64,000 bases of DNA from Candidatus Bathyarchaeota archaeon (GTDB lineage Archaea > Thermoproteota > Bathyarchaeia > Bathyarchaeales > Bathycorpusculaceae). Made by a program: the position numbers and the translations under genes. Shown one piece after another: positions 8,742 through 17,068 of the stretch; the stretch's first letter is position 1, and the number at the start of each line of letters is the position of its first letter. The notes under the pieces were generated by a model that saw nothing but the letters and a program-made list of their open reading frames with translations, was not told where the DNA came from and searched no databases. Where the stretch lies: NCBI GenBank assembly GCA_026014615.1, contig JAOZHZ010000028.1:124001-188000 (forward strand), in the 5' to 3' direction.

Positions 8742-9431
8742 ATGACTGGCGCACAGGAATGGCGGCAAATCTTCACTTTACTTAAGCTGGCTGAGATGGG
8801 TGCGCACAAGAGGACAGCTAAAATCAGCACCGAATACTTAGCGGCGAAACTTGGAACCAGCCAACAAACCGCATCTCGCTACCTAATCGAGTTGGAACGT
8901 AACGGCTGGATAAAACGGGACATAACCCATGACGGTTGCCTCATTAAAATTGACCCCACAGGCACTGCGGAACTGCAGAAGCTTTACACGAATCTGCGTT
9001 TTCTTATGGAGGCTACTTATCCGCCAAGCGTGACGTTGGAGGGCATGGTTTTTACGGGTATTGGCGAAGGCGCATATTACATTGGAAAAGAGCATTACCT
9101 AAAGCAGTTCCTCGAAAAGTTGGGGTTTGAGCCTTATCCGGGGACTTTGAATCTTAGGCTTGAAAGCGACTATGACATTAAAGCGCGCACGGAGCTTGAT
9201 GCGTATCCAGCGATTGAGGTTGAAGGGTTCAAGAACGAAAATCGCACGTTTGGTTTAGTTAAGTGTTTTCCTGTTTTGGTTGGCAATAAGGTGAAGGGTG
9301 CGTTGATTACGGCTTTGCGGAGTCATTATGATGTTTCGGTGCTGGAAATAATCGCGCCTGTTTGCCTGCGTAGGCAACTGAACCTAAAAGACGGCAATAA
9401 AGTCAAAGTTGAAGTTATGATTTTGCCCTAG
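8742..9431 (+). CDS. rbkR: RbkR: HTH regulator fused to CTP-dependent riboflavin kinase
   Basis: The N-terminal ~90 residues form a winged helix-turn-helix (KLGTSQQTASRYLIELERNGWI). The C-terminal ~130 residues are an archaeal riboflavin kinase, with GIGEGAYYIGKEHY and PGTLNLRL as in the MJ0056 fold. The kinase makes FMN from riboflavin using CTP. Fusions of this kind (RbkR) are established bifunctional regulators of riboflavin genes in archaea. The inverted repeat in its own promoter fits this. The next step to FAD is encoded about 600 bp away on the opposite strand (ribL). Confidence 0.9.
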   Translation: MTGAQEWRQIFTLLKLAEMGAHKRTAKISTEYLAAKLGTSQQTASRYLIELERNGWIKRDITHDGCLIKIDPTGTAELQKLYTNLRFLMEATYPPSVTLEGMVFTGIGEGAYYIGKEHYLKQFLEKLGFEPYPGTLNLRLESDYDIKARTELDAYPAIEVEGFKNENRTFGLVKCFPVLVGNKVKGALITALRSHYDVSVLEIIAPVCLRRQLNLKDGNKVKVEVMILP

Positions 9432-9436
9432 CTGCT

Positions 9437-10060
9437 TTAGAATGGTCCTGTGTACGAGTAGGTTTGGTACGCGACTTCGTGGGGTTTGCGCGTTCTTGCA
9501 AATATGTAGCCTGTGGCTACGCCTGCGACTAATCCGCCGATGTGGGCAAGGTAGTTCACGTTTTCGCCTGAGCTGATTATGAGTAGAAAGAATCCGAAAA
9601 TGAGTGCGCCCATGATGGATTGTCCGATGCTGCGTCGGGCGTAGACTGCGCAGGCGCCGAACATGGCAAAGACTGCTCCTGATGCTCCCACGGAGAACAG
9701 GTTTGGTCCCAGCAGTAAGGAGAGAACGTTGCCTGCTAAGCCACCGAGGAAGTAAACTGCAAGATATTCTGGCAGCGAGAACATTTCTTCGGCTCTTAAG
9801 CCAAAGATGAGCAAGAACAGCATGTTGCCTGCTAGATGGATGATGCTGGCGTGGATGAACATTGAAGTAAAGAGTTGGTAGTACGCGCCCAAGTAGACTG
9901 CGGCGTTAAATTGGGCAAGCTGCACGGTGGTGTAGGTGAAGTTTGTTACTAAGAAGTCTCCGCCTTGTATTGAGGTGTAAATGTACATGAGAATGTTTGC
10001 CGCGATAAGGATGTAGGTGATTTTGTATTTTTGGCTGCTTTTCACGTTTTGTACTATCAT
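9437..10060 (-). CDS. Rhomboid-family intramembrane serine protease
   Basis: A roughly six-helix membrane protein with the rhomboid catalytic Ser motif GASGAVFAMFG (about residue 128), the catalytic His in LAHIGGLVAG (about residue 173) and the helix-2 motif HLAGNMLFL. It should cleave transmembrane helices of partner proteins within the membrane. It is the last gene of the minus-strand operon dphB, DUF357, ribL, rhomboid: its start overlaps the ribL stop by 4 bases, implying translational coupling. It converges on rbkR with 5 bases between stops. Confidence 0.88.
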   Translation of the reverse strand: MIVQNVKSSQKYKITYILIAANILMYIYTSIQGGDFLVTNFTYTTVQLAQFNAAVYLGAYYQLFTSMFIHASIIHLAGNMLFLLIFGLRAEEMFSLPEYLAVYFLGGLAGNVLSLLLGPNLFSVGASGAVFAMFGACAVYARRSIGQSIMGALIFGFFLLIISSGENVNYLAHIGGLVAGVATGYIFARTRKPHEVAYQTYSYTGPF

Positions 10061-10515
10061 GAGAATTTCTCAACTATTTTCTTGCGGATTTTGGAGCTGC
10101 TGTCAAGTTCGTCTGCTTCGAATTTGCCGACTCGAACAACCTTCACGTTCAAGTGCTTGTTGTCTACGTAGTTTTTGACGCGTTGCTCCATGTCTGTTTG
10201 GTCGTATCCTAACGCGACTACGTCGGGTTTTACTTTTTCAATCACTCCGCCGATGCCGAAATCTTCCAGCCCTAAAACTGCTTCGTTAACCACCTTCAAC
10301 GATTCCACCAGCACAAGCCGTTGGTTCTCAGGTATGATGGGTTTTCTGCCCTTCATTTTTTCAACCGTACTGTCCCGCGCAATAATAACGATTAGCTGCG
10401 CGTTTTCGCCGCCTGCTTTTTTTGCTTCTTCTAAGAACTTTACGTGTCCTAGATGTAGCAGGTCGAATACTCCTGAAGCCAAAACAACGGTTGCTTTCTT
10501 GTGTTCGGTGGACAT
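10057..10515 (-). CDS. ribL: Archaeal FAD synthase (FMN adenylyltransferase)
   Basis: A 152-residue nucleotidyltransferase with the HxGH motif in GVFDLLHLGHVKFLEEAKK near the N-terminus and a later LGYDQTDMEQRV segment, matching archaeal RibL. It transfers AMP from ATP to FMN to give FAD. The C-terminal lysine-rich SSSKIRKKIVEKF is typical. The gene stops within the rhomboid start (4-bp overlap). It lies close to the opposing rbkR kinase, so the two steps from riboflavin to FAD sit together. Confidence 0.9.
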   Translation of the reverse strand: MSTEHKKATVVLASGVFDLLHLGHVKFLEEAKKAGGENAQLIVIIARDSTVEKMKGRKPIIPENQRLVLVESLKVVNEAVLGLEDFGIGGVIEKVKPDVVALGYDQTDMEQRVKNYVDNKHLNVKVVRVGKFEADELDSSSKIRKKIVEKFS

Positions 10516-10551
10516 TGCCTTCTCTATGAAGCTTCCAACATAAAAATCTGG

Positions 10552-10830
10552 TTATAAGCTCTCCTGCTTCTTTATGGGTTGGACAGTGACTGCGCCCATT
10601 AACTTTAAGGCGTCTAGGACTCCTTCGCAGTACGCGATTGAGGTTAGGCTGGTTTCAAACTTTCCCTGCGCCCAAAAGTACTTGGCGTCTTCCAGATATG
10701 CCGTGACGTAGCAAAGGATTTCGTCCACACATGCCTCGATTACGGTGATTGCGCCTTTTTTGCGCTGCATGTCTTTGACGGTTTTCTCCATGGTAGCGAT
10801 GTATTTTTGGGATAAGGCTTGGGCGTTCAT
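10552..10830 (-). CDS. DUF357 family small helical protein
   Basis: The 92-residue protein fits the archaeal DUF357 family, which ends in a pattern like SIAYCEGVLDALKLMG. It is predicted all-helical and soluble. Its start overlaps the dphB stop by 4 bases, and ribL follows 36 bases later. DUF357 is often found beside ribL in archaea; its function is unknown. Confidence 0.8.
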   Translation of the reverse strand: MNAQALSQKYIATMEKTVKDMQRKKGAITVIEACVDEILCYVTAYLEDAKYFWAQGKFETSLTSIAYCEGVLDALKLMGAVTVQPIKKQESL

Positions 10831-11624
10831 CGGGTCATGCTCCGCAGTTTCTGTGGGGCACCCGCAAACGCCACCAACGCCTCAGCTTCTGAAAAGTGCA
10901 GTTTTCCGGGGAAAATGAGTGTCATGGGTGGCTGCCCAAAATCGAATTTCTGCAACTCCCCAACAAAGTCAGCTTTTAGGGTTGGCTGGTTGCTTCCTGC
11001 TCTGGCAAGCCCAACCGCAAGCGTATCGTCGGTGACAATGCCCTGTTTCTTTTTTTCTTCAATCCCCTTTAGCAGGGTCAAAGCTTGGCTTATGGTCATG
11101 AACTGCTTCTCGGCTGCTTTCAAGTCCAGTAGGCAGAGGGTGTGTATGCCGAGTTGTTTGTTTTGGGCGATGACGTTGTAGGGGGTTTCGCTAAAGTTTT
11201 CGGGGAAGGGTATGGTGACGGTTTTGCCGAATTTGTAGTTGTGTAAGCCTGAAACGCCGATGATGGCTGAGATGATGCTTGCGCCGTGAACTACCCGTGT
11301 GGGCACTTTGCGTTTGGCAGCTTCAACCCGCAGCGTTACATGTGTGGTGGCTATGAAGGGGTCGCCTGGAACCAAAAACGCCACCTTGCCCTTTTCGGCT
11401 GCGTCAAAGAGCGCCTTGCCGTTTTCATCCTCCAAGTTGTGCCTAGAAAGGGTTTGGATGGGTTTGCCTACGAGATTCTCAAGGTTCTTCAGGGAAAAGT
11501 CAGGCAGCAAACTCGTGTACAACTCAATGAAAACTGCGGTTGCGGTTTGAGCTTCTTCTAAGCCCTGCAGAGTGATGCCTTTTTCGTCGTTTAATCCTAA
11601 GCCAACAAACACCAGTTCACACAA
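10827..11624 (-). CDS. dphB: Diphthine synthase
   Basis: A SAM-dependent methylase of the tetrapyrrole-methylase fold that methylates the modified histidine of elongation factor 2. Seen: the start-proximal ELVFVGLGLNDEKGIT, the SAM loop FLVPGDPFIATTH, and VVHGASIISAIIGVSGLHNYKFG, a DphB hallmark. The frame can begin at a TTG at 11642, but GAGG 9 bases before a TTG at 11624, plus the usual N-terminus of the family, favour the later start. First gene of the four-gene minus-strand operon. Confidence 0.9.
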   Translation of the reverse strand: MCELVFVGLGLNDEKGITLQGLEEAQTATAVFIELYTSLLPDFSLKNLENLVGKPIQTLSRHNLEDENGKALFDAAEKGKVAFLVPGDPFIATTHVTLRVEAAKRKVPTRVVHGASIISAIIGVSGLHNYKFGKTVTIPFPENFSETPYNVIAQNKQLGIHTLCLLDLKAAEKQFMTISQALTLLKGIEEKKKQGIVTDDTLAVGLARAGSNQPTLKADFVGELQKFDFGQPPMTLIFPGKLHFSEAEALVAFAGAPQKLRSMTR

Positions 11625-11779
11625 CAGTTTTTTCCTCGACAAACCATTCGGGACTCAATGACTTAAACCGTTCGTTCCGCTCTTTCTTCACTGCAAGTTT
11701 TAGTCTACCCTCCCCCTTTTCTGTAACGCCCGTTTTGGGTTGCTTTTTTGTTTCTATGTTCGTTTTGAGCTTATCCCGC

Positions 11780-11839
11780 GGCTAGAAAAGGCTGGAAACG
11801 GCGAAAAACGGCTAGAAAAGGCATAAAAAGACTAGAAAC
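11780..11839. repeat. Six tandem imperfect 10-bp repeats
   Basis: Six consecutive 10-bp units begin GGC or GAC and end in runs of A: GGCTAGAAAA, GGCTGGAAAC, GGCGAAAAAC, GGCTAGAAAA, GGCATAAAAA, GACTAGAAAC. The A tracts recur about once per helical turn. They lie between the dphB start and the toxin-antitoxin pair, in a stretch (11643-11964) with no convincing gene. Confidence 0.85.
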
Positions 11840-11964
11840 GGGGGGAATTGTTTGCTCTTATTACGCTTTTTGGCTGAGCTTCTTTTTTGGTGTTTATGTT
11901 CTTTTGTTTTTTTAGCAAAGTTAATATTTTGCCCAAATAATTGGGTAACGTGGTGGTTTTGTGT

Positions 11965-12207
11965 ATGGCTGAAACTACTTACCATGAAGATAAGGTCTAT
12001 CTGCCCAGACGAGTGCGGGAAAAAATGGGGATAGTTGACGGCGACGTTTTGCACATCGAAGTTGTTGAGCGTGGTGTTGCCAAAATGAGCATTGTACGTC
12101 GATGCGGCGCAGCAAAACGGGCGCTCGAAAAGCTGGATAATCCACCTAACTTAGGAGCGGTTAAAGGACGGCTTTCAAGAGAAGAAATCTATGAAGACCT
12201 TACTTGA
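11965..12207 (+). CDS. AbrB/SpoVT-type antitoxin
   Basis: An 80-residue swapped-hairpin AbrB-type DNA-binding protein: VYLPRRVREKMGIVDGDVLHIEVVE is the standard core. The frame opens at 11941, but the ATG at 11965 gives the usual short N-terminus. It overlaps the following PIN-domain toxin by 17 bases, the standard arrangement of an antitoxin and toxin. A TATA-like TTAATATT lies about 40 bases upstream. It should bind VapC and repress its own promoter. Confidence 0.82.
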   Translation: MAETTYHEDKVYLPRRVREKMGIVDGDVLHIEVVERGVAKMSIVRRCGAAKRALEKLDNPPNLGAVKGRLSREEIYEDLT

Positions 12208-12628
12208 CACCAACATTCTCGTGCACGCCTACAACAAATCTTCCCCTCAACAGAAAAAAGCAAGCGAAATTATCCGCAAAGCTATGCAAGGCGATATCGA
12301 AGCATGCTTATCGCCTCAGGTGCTATACGAGTTCTTCGCAGTAGTGACCAGCTCCAAAAGGGTTGAACATCCAATGTTGCCACGTGACGCTGCTGAACTT
12401 TGCATTGACCTTTGGGAATGTAATGAAATCGAAAAATTGAACCCTTCAGGCGTTGCACCCCTTGACGTTTTCAAATGCGTTAAAGAATACAAGTTATCCA
12501 AGGCTGAAATTTTCGATTGTGCTCTGGCTGTAACTGCCAAAGAAAACGAGGTAGTGACTGTATACACAGAAAACGTTGCCGATTTCAAACGTTACAAATT
12601 CCTCAAAGCACTAAACCCACTTACTTAA
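12191..12628 (+). CDS. vapC: VapC-type PIN-domain toxin (RNase)
   Basis: The PIN-domain start MKTLLDTNILVHAYN contains the first catalytic Asp. A conserved Glu in VLYEFFAVV and further acidic residues in IFDCALAVT and TENVADF complete the metal site. PIN toxins cut tRNA or rRNA. The start lies inside the antitoxin gene. The stop is 41 bases before the end-joining polymerase, in the same direction, so the pair sits directly upstream of the DNA-repair operon. Confidence 0.85.
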   Translation: MKTLLDTNILVHAYNKSSPQQKKASEIIRKAMQGDIEACLSPQVLYEFFAVVTSSKRVEHPMLPRDAAELCIDLWECNEIEKLNPSGVAPLDVFKCVKEYKLSKAEIFDCALAVTAKENEVVTVYTENVADFKRYKFLKALNPLT

Positions 12629-12669
12629 AAGACGCAAGAAAATTCAGATTTTCAAGCGGGTTCACCAAG

Positions 12670-13530
12670 ATGGAAAAACTCACGAAAGTCAGCTTTAGCA
12701 ACCTTGACAAAATCCTGTTTCCCCAAATCGGCGTATCCAAAGCCCAATTCATCGAATACGTCATTAAGGTCGCCCCCAAAATGCTGTCCATTCTCAATGA
12801 CCGTCCGCTTGTGCTGATGCGGTACCCTGAGGGCGTTGACAAACAGGGTTTCTACGCTAAAAACGCCCCCAACGGCACGCCAGACTGGGTCCAGACCGTC
12901 ACGCTATACTCGCACTCCGCCAAACGCGACGTTAACTACATCCTTTGTAACGACTTGGATACGCTGATTTGGCTGGCGCATCTGGCAGCAATAGAACTTC
13001 ACATGCCCCTTTCCCGCGTGCCCCAGCGTGAGGTGCCTGACTTTGCTTTTTTTGATGTTGACCCTGAACCGCCCGCCACGTTTGACGACGCTGTTGACGT
13101 AGCTCTTTTGATTAAGGAAAAACTGGAACTGCTCGGTTTGGAGTCGTATGTGAAGACTTCGGGAAAAAAAGGGCTGCATATTCTGGTTCCAGTTGTGCCG
13201 CAGTACACTTTCCGCGAAACCCGAAACTTTGTCCACGCCGTCGGCATCCAACTCACGAAGGTGTCCAGTAAGGTGGTTTCGGAGTTCAAGGACACCAAAA
13301 CCCCCGACCGCGTCTTCGTGGACTACACGCAGAACAGTCATGGCAGAACGATGGCGTGCCCCTACAGCCTTCGCGCAACCCCCAACGCCACAGTTTCTCT
13401 GCCCATCGAGTGGAGCATGTTGAAGAAAAAGATAAAGCCCTCCGAATTCAATATTCAAACAGTCACGGGAACAACTGCAAACCCGTGGGAAACCATTTTT
13501 GATAATCGACAGAAACTGGAGGTAAAATAG
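12670..13530 (+). CDS. End-joining primase-polymerase (LigD PolDom)
   Basis: A 286-residue stand-alone polymerase of the LigD PolDom / archaeo-eukaryotic primase fold. Seen: FFDVDPEPP with the catalytic Asp pair, TSGKKGLHILVPV, and FVDYTQNSHGRTMACPYSLR, all standard in PolDom. The open frame reaches upstream into vapC, but the ATG at 12670 gives the usual N-terminus (EKLTKVSFSNLDKILFP). It fills gaps and adds ribonucleotides at broken ends during non-homologous end joining. Ku starts immediately after its stop codon. Confidence 0.92.
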   Translation: MEKLTKVSFSNLDKILFPQIGVSKAQFIEYVIKVAPKMLSILNDRPLVLMRYPEGVDKQGFYAKNAPNGTPDWVQTVTLYSHSAKRDVNYILCNDLDTLIWLAHLAAIELHMPLSRVPQREVPDFAFFDVDPEPPATFDDAVDVALLIKEKLELLGLESYVKTSGKKGLHILVPVVPQYTFRETRNFVHAVGIQLTKVSSKVVSEFKDTKTPDRVFVDYTQNSHGRTMACPYSLRATPNATVSLPIEWSMLKKKIKPSEFNIQTVTGTTANPWETIFDNRQKLEVK

Positions 13531-14406
13531 TTGCCTAAAAAACCCAGCCGAGCAAAACGGCAGGAAACGGTGCAAACCGAAAAGTCCTCCACCAAAGAGG
13601 AGACCAAAGTCTCTGAAAAACCCAAACGTGCCCCTTCCCGAAGGTCCATGTGGAGCGGAAGCATCTCCATCGGCTTAATCAACGTACCCGTTAAGCTTTA
13701 CGCCATGGTTTACGACCGCGGCATAAGCTTCCATTTCCTACACGCCACCGACAACCAACCCCTCAAATCCGAGCGGGTCTGCACCAAAGAGCACAAGGTG
13801 GTTCCTTGGAACGAAGTCGCCAAAGGCTACGAAGTCAGCAAAAACCAATACGTGGTTTTCAGCAAAGAAGAGTTGGACGCGGTTAAGCCTGAGTCAGATA
13901 AACGCATACGCATAGACAAATTCGTCGACTACCTCAGCGTAGACCCCGTTTACTTCAACAGCAGCTACGCCCTGATGCCTGACAAAAGCAACGACGCCTA
14001 CAGCCTGCTCCTCACCGCGTTTGAGAGCATGGGCAAAGCTGCCGTGGGCAAAATCACCCTACGCACCAAAGAGTACCCCGTACTGGTGCATGCCTACAAG
14101 GGCGCGTTGGTGCTGACGACGATGCGGTACGGCTACGACGTGGTAGACCCCAGCGGCTTTGAGGAACTTCAAGCGCTGAAAACGCCGCAGAAAGCCGAGT
14201 TGGAACTTGCCAAAAAAATCATAAACGACCTTTCAGGCGAATTCGACATCAACCAATACACCGACACCTACCGCCAACGAGTCGAAGAACTCATCCAGAA
14301 AAAGCTAAAAGGACAAACCATAACCGTCGAGAAAGCGCCCAAAGAAGAAGTCAAAGGGCTAATGGCGGCGCTGCAGGAGACACTTAAGCAGCTGGAAAAG
14401 AAATGA
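13531..14406 (+). CDS. ku: Ku, DNA end-binding protein of non-homologous end joining
   Basis: The conserved Ku core begins at SMWSGSISIGLINVPVKLY (about residue 39) and runs to around residue 265, the size of bacterial homodimeric Ku. Ahead of it is a charged, probably disordered 38-residue extension; the C-terminal tail is lysine-rich. The start is a TTG directly abutting the polymerase stop. It overlaps the ligase start by 4 bases. Ku rings load on double-strand breaks and recruit the polymerase and ligase. Confidence 0.93.
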   Translation: MPKKPSRAKRQETVQTEKSSTKEETKVSEKPKRAPSRRSMWSGSISIGLINVPVKLYAMVYDRGISFHFLHATDNQPLKSERVCTKEHKVVPWNEVAKGYEVSKNQYVVFSKEELDAVKPESDKRIRIDKFVDYLSVDPVYFNSSYALMPDKSNDAYSLLLTAFESMGKAAVGKITLRTKEYPVLVHAYKGALVLTTMRYGYDVVDPSGFEELQALKTPQKAELELAKKIINDLSGEFDINQYTDTYRQRVEELIQKKLKGQTITVEKAPKEEVKGLMAALQETLKQLEKK

Positions 14407-15221
14407 CCCCCCCACGCCGATACAAGCCTATGCTTGCCAAAGAAGCCCCAGCGCCATTTGACGGGGAGGACTGGATTTTTGAGGTGAAATGGGACGGCTT
14501 TCGCGCCTTAGCCTACATCAACCACCAATTGAGCCTGCGTAGCCGCAACCAGAAAGAGCTGCTGGACAACTTTCTTGAACTGCGAGAACTGGCGGGGTTG
14601 GCTCATGGGGTGGTTTTGGACGGCGAAATCGTCATTCTTAATGAGGGCAAAGTGGACTTCCAAGCGCTTCTTGAACGGGGCAAAGCAACCTCCCCAACCG
14701 ACATCCAACTGAAAACAGCACGAAACCCAGCCGCCTACATCGTCTTTGACATTTTAGAAAAGGATGGGAAGCCGCTTCTGGATTTGCCCTTGATGGAGCG
14801 GAAAAAAATTCTTAAAGAATCCGTCAAGGAGGGCAAGCATGTTCTGTTGGCGGATTATGTGGAGGCGAAGGGTAGAGTCTATTATGCGGCGGTGTTGCAG
14901 AAGGGGTTGGAGGGTGTGATGGCGAAAAAGAAAAACAGCCCCTACGAAGCGGACGCCCGCAGCGGGGACTGGCTGAAAATCAAAAAGCTCCGCAGCTGCG
15001 ACTGCGTCATATTCGGCTACACGCAAGGCACAGGCGCAAGACAAACCACGTTCGGCGCACTAATGCTTGGGCTTTACGATGCGAAGGGGCAGCCTGTGTT
15101 TGTGGGGAAGGTAGGCACAGGCTTTTCAAATGCCCTTTTGAAATCACTGCTGGAACAGTTTCAAAAAATCATCACTGAGGAAGCGCCGTTTGAAGTCGAT
15201 GTTGCCGAAAAGGTGACGTGA
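14403..15221 (+). CDS. End-joining ATP-dependent DNA ligase, ended early by an in-frame TGA
   Basis: A LigD-type ligase: motif I EVKWDGFRA contains the AMP-accepting Lys, followed by VVLDGEIV, LEGVMAKKKNSPYE and DWLKIKK. The frame stops at TGA 15219-15221. Translation past this codon continues in the same frame into the missing end of the OB domain: LKPEVVCEVAYQ, then GRLRMPKFLHVRTDK, where LigD proteins have a Trp-x-Lys-Pro-Glu segment and the last ligase motif. The TGA therefore replaces an expected Trp (TGG) codon. The same frame then runs through a 3'-phosphoesterase domain. As written, the product lacks the final ligase motif. It overlaps ku by 4 bases. Confidence 0.85.
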   Translation: MTPPRRYKPMLAKEAPAPFDGEDWIFEVKWDGFRALAYINHQLSLRSRNQKELLDNFLELRELAGLAHGVVLDGEIVILNEGKVDFQALLERGKATSPTDIQLKTARNPAAYIVFDILEKDGKPLLDLPLMERKKILKESVKEGKHVLLADYVEAKGRVYYAAVLQKGLEGVMAKKKNSPYEADARSGDWLKIKKLRSCDCVIFGYTQGTGARQTTFGALMLGLYDAKGQPVFVGKVGTGFSNALLKSLLEQFQKIITEEAPFEVDVAEKVT

Positions 15222-15278
15222 CTTAAGCCTGAAGTCGTCTGCGAAGTCGCCTACCAAGTCGTCACCAAGGATGGGCGG

Positions 15279-15815
15279 TTGCGGATGCCAAAATTTTTGC
15301 ATGTGCGCACGGACAAGAAGCCTTACAACTGCACAGTTGACCAACTCAGCGAAGCAGCCAAAGCAAAACCGTTGCAGGAGTACGAGGCGAAACGGGACTT
15401 CACCAAAACCGCCGAACCCCAGTCCACGGTGCCAAACAGCGGCGAAACCCAAATCTTCGTGGTCCAAGAACACCACGCAAGGCATCTGCACTATGACTTT
15501 AGGCTAGAACGCGACGGCGTCCTGAAAAGCTGGGCAGTTCCCAAAGGCATCCCCAAAGCGGGCGAAAAGCGGTTGGCAGTGCAAGTGGAAGACCACCCAA
15601 TCGGCTACGCCAGTTTCGAGGGCGAAATCCCAAAGGGCGAGTACGGTGCGGGGCAAGTCATTGTCTGGGACAAAGGCACGTATGAGACGAAGGTTTGGAA
15701 CCAGAAAATGGTCGAAGTCATCCTCCACGGAGAACGGTTGAAGGGGCGGTTTGTGTTGGTGCCGCTTAAGAAGGGAGGCGACAAAAACTGGCTGATGCTC
15801 AAAGCAAAAAACTAA
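15279..15815 (+). CDS. LigD-type 3'-phosphoesterase domain, in frame with the upstream ligase
   Basis: Core family residues are visible: FVVQEHHARHLHYDFRLE with the metal-binding His/Asp, VLKSWAVPKG, then VEDHPIGYASFEG and GEYGAGQVIVWDKG. The PE domain trims 3' ends during end joining. Stand-alone translation could start at a TTG at 15279. But the N-terminal 15 residues are the end of the ligase fold, and the frame is continuous with the ligase apart from one TGA. The ancestral gene was thus probably a Lig-PE fusion spanning 14403-15815. That domain order differs from common bacterial LigD fusions and from separate archaeal genes. Confidence 0.85.
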   Translation: MRMPKFLHVRTDKKPYNCTVDQLSEAAKAKPLQEYEAKRDFTKTAEPQSTVPNSGETQIFVVQEHHARHLHYDFRLERDGVLKSWAVPKGIPKAGEKRLAVQVEDHPIGYASFEGEIPKGEYGAGQVIVWDKGTYETKVWNQKMVEVILHGERLKGRFVLVPLKKGGDKNWLMLKAKN

Positions 15816-15823
15816 CCACCGCC

Positions 15824-16567
15824 GTGCATGTGGGGACGATGGGTTGGAGCTACGGCTTCTGGAAAGGCAACTTCTACCCCGCAGACTTGCCCTCCAAGGA
15901 CTTCTTGGGCTTCTACGCGAAGCAGTTGGGCACGGTGGAGGTTGACAGCACCTTCTACCACATCCCACGTACCCAAACCATGACCGACTGGAAAAACCAA
16001 ACCCCCAACAACTTCCTGTTCTCCCTAAAATTCCCGCAAAAAATCACCCACATCAAGCTGCTAAAAAAATGCCAAGAAGAAACCCGCGTTTTCCTCGAAC
16101 GCGCCAGCTTACTGCAGGAACAGCTTGGAGTTCTGCTACTCCAGTTTCCACCCATGTTTAGGCAACAACACCTGCCGCTTTTAGCCAAATACCTGCCCAC
16201 CCTGCCCAAAGGTTACCGTTACGCGGTGGAAGTGCGCAACAAGTCTCTCCTCAACGAGGAGTTGTACGCGCTTTTGAGGGCGCATAATGTGGCGGTTGTT
16301 TGGGTGGACGCCGCCAAAATGCCCCTCGTCGAGCAATTCACGGCGGATTTTTTGTATGTGCGTTGGGTGGGCGACCGCAAAGCCGTCACGGGAACCACAG
16401 GCAAGACGGAAGTTGACCGCACCGCAGACATCGAGACTTGGGCAAAGCGGCTTCAGCCGTTATTGAAGAAGCAGGTGCCTGTTTTCGGATACTTCAGCAA
16501 ATACTACTCGGGCTCACCAACGGGCGACGTTGCAGAATTTCTTAGACAGATTCATCTTTTGGGTTAG
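15824..16567 (+). CDS. DUF72 family protein
   Basis: A TIM-barrel-like DUF72 protein: VGTMGWSYGFWKGNFYP at the start, then VEVDSTFYHIPR, FLFSLKFPQKITH and a C-terminal FGYFSKYYSGSPTGDV. The likely start is the GTG at 15824, just after the phosphoesterase stop. The biochemical role is unknown; its position as the last gene of the end-joining operon suggests, but does not show, a repair link. Confidence 0.85.
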   Translation: MHVGTMGWSYGFWKGNFYPADLPSKDFLGFYAKQLGTVEVDSTFYHIPRTQTMTDWKNQTPNNFLFSLKFPQKITHIKLLKKCQEETRVFLERASLLQEQLGVLLLQFPPMFRQQHLPLLAKYLPTLPKGYRYAVEVRNKSLLNEELYALLRAHNVAVVWVDAAKMPLVEQFTADFLYVRWVGDRKAVTGTTGKTEVDRTADIETWAKRLQPLLKKQVPVFGYFSKYYSGSPTGDVAEFLRQIHLLG

Positions 16568-17041
16568 TGGGTTAGGTATTGTTTTCGGATTTTTGGCTCC
16601 AGCAAATAAATCAAGACTAGAATGCTGTAGGGTATTTCGCCGACGCCTGCGAGTCTAGGGATTCCGGGAACGCTTGGCAAATTCAGCAGCACCAACGAAT
16701 CAGCCACGATTATGAACACGGCGACTGCGACGGTGCCTATCCAGCCCCAAGCTTTTCTGAAGCCAGATGCCCACCGCGAAAATCAGCGTGCACAAGCTGA
16801 AGGCGATTGTGTAGGTGCTATAGATGCCGGCTGAAACTGCGGAACCAAAAAAGCCAACGGTGCCCTGCGCCAAAAGAAGCCAGAAACCAAACCCAACATG
16901 AATGAACCCTACCAACAGTTGGGCAGCTACCAGCACTAATATACCAAAGCTTCTGCCTCTATACGTTATAGGTGTCCACGCAGTGCTCAACTTATTGGTC
17001 TCCACATGAACTGGGTGGATTACGCTTATTTTAGTTTCCAA
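16564..17041 (-). pseudogene. Small four-helix membrane protein, frameshifted
   Basis: The first part (17041 down to about 16785) encodes three hydrophobic helices. The frame then runs into a charged, non-membrane tail (LDRHRRSRR). One frame over, the sequence continues sensibly as RKAWGWIGTVAVAVFII, another helix and a cytoplasmic tail ending at 16564, 4 bases into the opposing DUF72 gene. Removing one G from the GGG near 16786 joins the two into an ordinary protein of about 155 residues. This is either a real frameshift or a homopolymer error. Function unknown. Confidence 0.6.
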
Positions 17042-17068
17042 AGAAAAAAGAAAACAGAAACTTTCTGT

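Noticed and set aside
15219-15221. TGA as a selenocysteine codon in the ligase
   Set aside because: The expected residue is Trp, not Cys; no selenocysteine insertion element or selenoprotein machinery is visible.
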